NCBI GenBank assembly: GCA_027490555.1
Contig: JAIXXW010000167.1
Span: 1-10,485 of the forward strand
Source of the DNA: Comamonadaceae bacterium
GTDB taxonomy: Bacteria > Pseudomonadota > Gammaproteobacteria > Burkholderiales > Burkholderiaceae_C
DNA length: 10,485 nt
Direction of reading: 5' to 3'
Shown: piece after piece, positions 6,331 through 10,485 of the stretch
How the letters are laid out: the number at the start of each line of letters is the position of its first letter
Position numbering within the stretch: the first letter of the stretch is position 1
Translations under genes and position numbers: made by a program
Notes under the pieces: model-generated
Told to the model about the DNA's origin: nothing
The model's database searches: none
The model's input: only the letters and a program-made list of their open reading frames with translations

Positions 6331-8691
6331 TCACAGGCCTGCGCTGGCCTTGGCTTTTTCGCAAGCCATCAAGATGCGCTCGGGTGTGGCCGGTGCATCC
6401 AGGTAGACCACAGCTTGGTGATCGGCGCTGGCGGCCACCGCATCGCGCAAGGCGAAGAAGGCCGACAAACCCAGCATCAACGGTGGCTCGCCGGTGGCCT
6501 TGCTGTTGAACGGTGTGGGCTTGAGGTTGGCGTTGTCGAACAAGGACACCCTGAAGTGCTCGGGGATGTCGCCGGCCACCGGGATCTTGTAGGTGCTGGG
6601 GCCGTGGGTCAGGAGCTTGCCCTTTTTGTCCCAGATGCACTCTTCCATGGTGAGCCAACCCATGCCTTGCACATACGCACCTTCGATCTGACCTTTGTCG
6701 ATCGCCGGGTTGATGCTGCGGCCCACGTCGTGCACGATGTCCACGGCTTTGAGCCACCACTCGCCGGTGCGGGTGTCGATTTCCACCTCGCTCACCGCCG
6801 CGCCGTAGCAGTAGTAATAGAAGGCACGGCCGTTCAAGGTGGCGAAGTCGTATTTGATTTCAGGCGTCATGTAAAAGCCCGTCACCGACAGCCCCACGCG
6901 GTCCAGCCAGGCTTGCTTGGTCACATCGGCCCAGGGGACCGATTGGCCGCCACCGTGCACAGCGTTGTTGGCAAAACTCACCTCTTCGGCTGGGCAGCCC
7001 AGCATGCGGGCGGCCACCGGCTTCAAGCGCTCGCGCATTTGCGCGGTGGCGTTCATGATGGCCGCACCGTTGATGTCGGCGCCACTGGAGGCCGAGGTGG
7101 CCGAGGCATTGGGCACTTTTTGCGAGTCGGTGGCGGTGACACGCACGCGGTCCACGCTGATGCCCAGTCCATCGGCGCACACCTGCGCCATCTTGGTGTT
7201 CAGGCCCTGCCCCATCTCGGTGCCGCCATGGTTGCAGCTGACCGAGCCGTCCATGTAGACCACCAGCAGGGCACCGCCTTGGTTCAGGTGGGTGGCCGTG
7301 AAACTGATGCCGAATTTCAGCGGGACCAGGGCGATGCCGCGCTTGCGGGTTTTGCTCTGGGCATTGAAGGCGCGCAGGGCCGCGCGGCGCTCGGCGTAGT
7401 TCGATTCGCGCTCCACCTGCTCGATCACCTGGTCCCCCACCCAGTCTTCGATCAGCTGGTTGTACTGGGTGGTCATGGTGTCGGGCGTGCCGCTGATGGC
7501 CGGGTCTTTGTACAGGTTGAGCTTGCGCACCTCCAGAGGGTCAAGCCCTAAGGTCATGGCGATCTCGTCCATCACCGTCTCGATGCCGAACATGCCTTGC
7601 GGACCGCCAAAGCCTCGGAATGCCGTCGCGCTTTGGGTGTGGGTCTTGCAGCGGTGGCTGACCAGTTTGAGCGCAGGCAGGTGGTAGGTGTTGTCGATGT
7701 GCAGGCAGGCGCGGTCGTTCACCGGGCCGGAGTAATCGGTGCTGTAGCCGCAGCGCGACATGAGGGTGATGTCGGCGCCCAGCACCCGGCCGTTGTCGTC
7801 AAAGCCCACTTCGTAGTCGATGCGGAAATCGTGGCGTTTGCCGGTGATGGTCATGTCATCGTCGCGGTTGACCCGCAGCTTGACCGGCTTGCCGAGTTTG
7901 TGGGCGGCCAGTGCGGCGCTCTGGCTGAAGATGCTGGCGTTGCCCTCTTTGCCGCCAAAGCCGCCGCCCATGCGGCGGCAGATCACCTCCACATCGTTGG
8001 TGTGCAGGTTCAGGGCGTGCGCGGCTTCGCGCTGGTTGCCATCCGGGTGCTGGGTGGACACGTACAGCGTGAGCTGACCGTCCTCCTTGGGCACAGCGTA
8101 GGTGATCTGGCCTTCGAGGTAAAACTGCTCCTGCTGGCCGGTGCGGGTCGTGCCCTTGATCTTGTGCGGTGCCTTGGCAATCGCCGCCGCCGCGTCGCCA
8201 CGGGTGATGCCTTTGGGCGGCATGATGAAACTGCCCTCGGCCATGGCCTCTTCGATGGTCAGGATGGGCTGGAGTTCTTTCACCCGCACCTGGGCTTTCT
8301 TGGCGGCTTCACGGGCATAGAGCATCTCGCGCGCCACCACCACGGCCACGGCCTGACCGATGAACTCGACCTTGCCGTCGGCCAGAAAAGGGTCGTCGTG
8401 CACGATGGGGCCGCAGTTGTTTTCACCGGGGATGTCCTTGGCGGTGAAGACCGCCACCACACCGTGCTCGCGCAAGATCGCGTCGCGGTCGATGCCATCG
8501 CCGATCAGCTCACCATGGGCCACGGGCGAGAGGATGAGGGCGGCGTACAAGGTGCCCGCATGCTCGGGGATGTCGTCGATGTAGGTGGCCGAGCCCGTGA
8601 CGTGCAGGTGCGCCGACTCGTGGACGATGTCGGTGCCTTGCTGCAGGCCCGATGCGGGCAACAGGTTTTTGAGTGCGGTCGGAGCGTTCAT
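6331..8691 (-). CDS. xdhB: Xanthine dehydrogenase molybdopterin-binding subunit XdhB
   Basis: 786 residues, close to the 777 of Rhodobacter capsulatus XdhB. It carries the molybdenum cofactor and oxidises hypoxanthine to xanthine and xanthine to urate, passing electrons to XdhA; cytoplasmic (XdhAB)2 complex. The small N-terminal a/b-hammerhead domain (about 25-140) includes HVTGSATYIDDIP. Cofactor and active-site motifs are MGGGFGGKE (241-249), ATAFRGFGGPQG (355-366), GTEMGQGLNTK (490-500) and GEPPLMLG (734-741). By counting against the bovine enzyme from memory, Gln214, Glu249, Arg327, Phe361, Phe464 and Glu735 match Q767, E802, R880, F914, F1009 and E1261. Glu249 and Arg327 position the purine and argue for xanthine over an aldehyde substrate. 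AGAGG precedes the ATG by about six bases. It follows xdhA by 63 bases containing a hairpin. Confidence 0.98.
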   Translation of the reverse strand: MNAPTALKNLLPASGLQQGTDIVHESAHLHVTGSATYIDDIPEHAGTLYAALILSPVAHGELIGDGIDRDAILREHGVVAVFTAKDIPGENNCGPIVHDDPFLADGKVEFIGQAVAVVVAREMLYAREAAKKAQVRVKELQPILTIEEAMAEGSFIMPPKGITRGDAAAAIAKAPHKIKGTTRTGQQEQFYLEGQITYAVPKEDGQLTLYVSTQHPDGNQREAAHALNLHTNDVEVICRRMGGGFGGKEGNASIFSQSAALAAHKLGKPVKLRVNRDDDMTITGKRHDFRIDYEVGFDDNGRVLGADITLMSRCGYSTDYSGPVNDRACLHIDNTYHLPALKLVSHRCKTHTQSATAFRGFGGPQGMFGIETVMDEIAMTLGLDPLEVRKLNLYKDPAISGTPDTMTTQYNQLIEDWVGDQVIEQVERESNYAERRAALRAFNAQSKTRKRGIALVPLKFGISFTATHLNQGGALLVVYMDGSVSCNHGGTEMGQGLNTKMAQVCADGLGISVDRVRVTATDSQKVPNASATSASSGADINGAAIMNATAQMRERLKPVAARMLGCPAEEVSFANNAVHGGGQSVPWADVTKQAWLDRVGLSVTGFYMTPEIKYDFATLNGRAFYYYCYGAAVSEVEIDTRTGEWWLKAVDIVHDVGRSINPAIDKGQIEGAYVQGMGWLTMEECIWDKKGKLLTHGPSTYKIPVAGDIPEHFRVSLFDNANLKPTPFNSKATGEPPLMLGLSAFFALRDAVAASADHQAVVYLDAPATPERILMACEKAKASAGL

Positions 8692-8711
8692 GCTTGCCTC
8701 TGAAGTGAAGA

Positions 8712-8747
8712 GACAGCGCCCATTTGCCAGGCAAACAGGCGGCTGTC
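8712..8747 (-). other. Intercistronic mRNA hairpin between xdhA and xdhB
   Basis: Minus-strand RNA can fold the 36 bases from 8747 to 8712 almost completely. The order is GACAGC / GCUGUC, a one-base C bulge, GCC / GGC, a tandem U-G / G-U wobble, UUUGC / GCAAA, and a CUG loop. That is 14 Watson-Crick pairs plus two wobbles. It begins seven bases after the xdhA stop and ends 20 bases before the xdhB start, leaving the xdhB ribosome binding site free. No U-run follows, so termination is unlikely; control of mRNA processing or the A:B ratio is inference. Confidence 0.6.
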
Positions 8748-8754
8748 CCAGGTT

Positions 8755-10218
8755 TTAGCTTTGTTCTTCGGTGAATTCCAGCACCAGATTGCGGGCAACC
8801 AGCGCCCGGTAATTCCAGGAGGCCCGCAGACCGTCACGGGCGGTGAAGCTGGCGGCAATCGCCGCGTCCAGTTCGGCGGCTTTCACCTCGGCCGGCGATT
8901 TGCCTTCCAGCACCGCTTCCAGCTTGGGCGCACGGCATGGCGATGGGGCCAGGCCGTTGTAGGCCAGCCGCACGCCACTCAGACGACCGGCTTTGAGCGT
9001 GTAACTGATGGCCGCGCAGGTGGCCGAAATGTCCTGCTCAAACCGCTTGCTCACCTTGTGGGCGCGAAAGACTTGGCCCGCGGCGGGTTTGGGCAGTTCG
9101 ACGGCTTCGATGAACTCACCCGGCTGCAGCACGTTTTTCTTCATGCCGGTGTAGAAGTTGTCCAAGGCGATGCGGCGGGTCTTGTCACCCCGGCGCAGCA
9201 CCAGCGTGGCCCCCAGGGCCATCAGGCAAGGCATGGTGTCGCCAATCGGTGAGCCATTGGCGATGTTGCCGGCCAGCGTGGCGGTAGAGCGGATGGGCGG
9301 TGAGCCAAAACGGCGCAGCACCTCGGTGAAGTCGGGGTAGGCCTTGGCCACCAAGGCTTCGACCTGCGTGAGCGATACCGCTGCGCCGATGCGCCAGGCG
9401 GTGGCCGTCTCGCTCACTTGGCGCAGTTCTTTGACATTGCCCAGGTACATGATGTGCTCGGGGCGGCTGAACTGCTTGTTGACCTGCAGACCGATCTCGG
9501 TGCTGCCCGCCAGCAGCGTGGTGCTGGGGTTCTTCACCAGGTAGTCCGCCACCTCGGCGATGGTGGACGGCGAGACGAATTCGTTGCCCTTGCGGGTGCG
9601 CACCACCGGCTGCACGATGATGTCGCCGTCCAGGCTCAGGGTGGGCACGCTGGCGCGCTTGATTTCCTTGAGCAAAGGCACATCGGCGCTGTCATCGAGC
9701 TGGAGCGCCTCGGGTTTGGCGCAAGCCTTGGTGGCCGATTCGATGATCGGTTTGTAGCCGGTGCAGCGACACAGGTTGCCGCTGAGCGCATCGGTGATCT
9801 GCTGGCGGTTGGGCGTGGGCAGCACCTGCACCAGGTTGACCAGGCTCATCACGATGCCGGGCGTGCAAAACCCGCACTGCGAGCCGTGGCACTTGATCAT
9901 TTCCTCCTGCACAGGGTGCAAGCTGCCGTCGGGTTTTTTCAGGCTTTCCACGGTCTTGACCGATTTGCCATCCAGCGAGGGCAAGAGCTGGATGCAGGCG
10001 TTGGTGGCCACATAGTCCACACCCGTGCCAGCGGCGTTCAGCTCGCCCACCATCACCACACATGCACCGCAATCGCCTTCGGCGCAACCTTCCTTGGTCC
10101 CGGTGCGGTGCAGGTGCTCGCGCAGGTAGTCCAAAACAGTGGTGGTGCGGCGCTCACCCTGGGCTTCGACGATGCGGCCGTCGAGCACAAAGCGCACGGT
10201 GTTGGTGACTTGGGTCAT
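8755..10218 (-). CDS. xdhA: Xanthine dehydrogenase small subunit XdhA (2x[2Fe-2S], FAD)
   Basis: 487 residues. XdhA takes electrons from the molybdenum site of XdhB through two [2Fe-2S] clusters to FAD and on to NAD+. The plant-type ferredoxin cluster is held by Cys45, Cys50, Cys53 and Cys75, the second by Cys115, Cys118, Cys150 and Cys152 (motifs GSQCGFCTPG and GNLCRCTGYKPI). From about 195 on lies the CO-dehydrogenase-type FAD domain, with LLAGSTEIG (235-243), ATLAGNIANGSPIGD (313-327) and SKRFEQDIS (390-398), ending in a C-terminal CODH_C-like domain from about 385. All eight cluster ligands are present. The ATG at 10218 fits the family's N-terminus, but its upstream bases are a C-rich run (CCCCACCCCCCGCACC) with no Shine-Dalgarno sequence. 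It is the first gene of the xdhAB-orf-MFS group. Confidence 0.98.
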   Translation of the reverse strand: MTQVTNTVRFVLDGRIVEAQGERRTTTVLDYLREHLHRTGTKEGCAEGDCGACVVMVGELNAAGTGVDYVATNACIQLLPSLDGKSVKTVESLKKPDGSLHPVQEEMIKCHGSQCGFCTPGIVMSLVNLVQVLPTPNRQQITDALSGNLCRCTGYKPIIESATKACAKPEALQLDDSADVPLLKEIKRASVPTLSLDGDIIVQPVVRTRKGNEFVSPSTIAEVADYLVKNPSTTLLAGSTEIGLQVNKQFSRPEHIMYLGNVKELRQVSETATAWRIGAAVSLTQVEALVAKAYPDFTEVLRRFGSPPIRSTATLAGNIANGSPIGDTMPCLMALGATLVLRRGDKTRRIALDNFYTGMKKNVLQPGEFIEAVELPKPAAGQVFRAHKVSKRFEQDISATCAAISYTLKAGRLSGVRLAYNGLAPSPCRAPKLEAVLEGKSPAEVKAAELDAAIAASFTARDGLRASWNYRALVARNLVLEFTEEQS

Positions 10219-10256
10219 GGTGCGGGGGGTGGGGTAGATAAACGGTAAGACCCCCG

Positions 10257-10307
10257 ATTCTAAGGAAGCGCTGGCTGTTACGTCGGGGTTTTTAGGGGTT
10301 TTTGGGG
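10257..10307 (-). promoter_or_regulatory. Candidate xdhA promoter with phased A-tracts (UP-like element)
   Basis: On the minus strand, TAGAAT (10262-10257) matches five of six -10 bases. A poor -35, CCGACG (10286-10281, three of six), lies 18 bases upstream. Transcription would start near 10249, giving a leader of about 30 bases. Just upstream sit two A5 tracts (10303-10299 and 10293-10289), exactly 10 bp apart and at about -40 to -54, where the RNA polymerase alpha subunit contacts UP elements. This could compensate for the weak -35. The whole assignment is inference from sequence pattern. Confidence 0.4.
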
Positions 10308-10356
10308 TCGCAGGTCGAATCGCTCGTCCTCCATCTCCTCAAACGGGGGGCTTTGC

Positions 10357-10389
10357 AACACCCTGGGTCTTGCCCAAACACCCTGGGTC
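10357..10389. repeat. Two 13-bp direct repeats, candidate regulator site upstream of xdhA
   Basis: AACACCCTGGGTC occurs perfectly at 10357-10369 and again at 10377-10389, start to start 20 bp apart, about two helical turns. Each copy contains the 9-bp palindrome ACCC-T-GGGT. The second copy also ends a looser inverted repeat CTTGCCC...GGGTCAAG (10369-10392). Same-face spacing of palindromic repeats upstream of a catabolic operon is typical of operators. The regulator is not visible in this window. Confidence 0.45.
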
Positions 10390-10394
10390 AAGAG

Positions 10395-10450
10395 AAAGTG
10401 CCCCATCAATCCGAAGCCGCATCCCCATTGGGGCATGAAGCGGGCACTTT
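10395..10450. repeat. Long inverted repeat near the window edge
   Basis: AAAGTGCCC (10395-10403) and GGGCACTTT (10442-10450) are perfect 9-bp inverted arms. The 38-base loop itself contains a smaller hairpin, CCCC-ATT-GGGG (10422-10432). It could end a transcript entering from the right or mark a regulatory site; no T-run follows on either strand. The remaining bases of 10219-10485 show no credible gene. Confidence 0.35.
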
Positions 10451-10485
10451 GGCCTCCACCCCGTTGCGATGCACCCAAGGGGCCA

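Noticed and set aside
6130..7551. A 473-codon plus-strand open frame opposite xdhB, rich in His/Gly/Ala.
   Set aside because: It is antisense to the catalytic half of xdhB; long stop-free antisense frames are expected in GC-rich genes, and it has no recognisable domain.
7597..8703. A 368-codon plus-strand open frame opposite the 5' part of xdhB.
   Set aside because: Same reason: antisense shadow of a certain gene, with no family features.
10285..10307. G-quadruplex or telomere-like repeat (three GGGG runs with T-rich spacers).
   Set aside because: Only three evenly spaced runs are present; a fourth would need the G6 run about 38 bases away. The phased A-tract reading on the coding strand is the simpler explanation.
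10278..10478. A 66-codon minus-strand open frame upstream of xdhA.
   Set aside because: It overlaps the direct and inverted repeats and the promoter-like region, has no good ribosome site, and resembles no known protein.

Overview
This window looks like a chromosomal segment of a GC-rich betaproteobacterium, most likely a Burkholderiales member of the Comamonadaceae type. The evidence is strong G/C preference at third codon positions, tight operons, and gene families typical of that group (PuuD-type urate hydroxylase, two-subunit XdhA/XdhB). There is no RNA gene, insertion sequence, CRISPR array or clear sign of recent transfer. The taxonomic assignment is inference from gene content and codon style.

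Layout from right to left, because all but one gene lie on the minus strand. A 267-base non-coding region (10219-10485) carries a candidate promoter with phased A-tracts, a 13-bp direct repeat and an inverted repeat. It is followed by xdhA (10218-8755) and xdhB (8691-6331), the Fe-S/FAD and molybdopterin subunits of xanthine dehydrogenase, separated by a 63-base gap that encodes a strong hairpin. A 63-residue cysteine-rich protein (6305-6114) and an MFS transporter (about 6091-4883) follow closely and are probably in the same transcript. After a 192-base gap come a FadD-type acyl-CoA ligase (4690-2927) and, 20 bases on, a bile acid:sodium symporter family protein (2906-1974). One plus-strand gene, a lipoprotein with a TonB-C-like end (1317-1916), converges on the symporter; a bulged 13-bp hairpin lies between them. 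It diverges from xdhC (1209-424), the molybdenum-cofactor chaperone of xanthine dehydrogenase. The first 82 codons of puuD (urate hydroxylase) run off the left edge.

How the genes work together: XdhA/XdhB should oxidise hypoxanthine and xanthine to urate, XdhC should load the sulfurated molybdenum cofactor into XdhB, and PuuD should oxidise urate to 5-hydroxyisourate. The window is therefore the upper part of an aerobic purine degradation locus. All xanthine-oxidising active-site residues that I could align by eye to the bovine enzyme are present. The ligase/symporter pair is an embedded, probably unrelated module for taking up and activating an organic acid, and it splits xdhAB from xdhC-puuD by about 5 kb.

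I see no clearly novel multi-gene system. The least understood items are the small Cys-rich protein in the xdh transcript, the xdhA-xdhB hairpin, and the repeat-rich regions upstream of xdhA and puuD.
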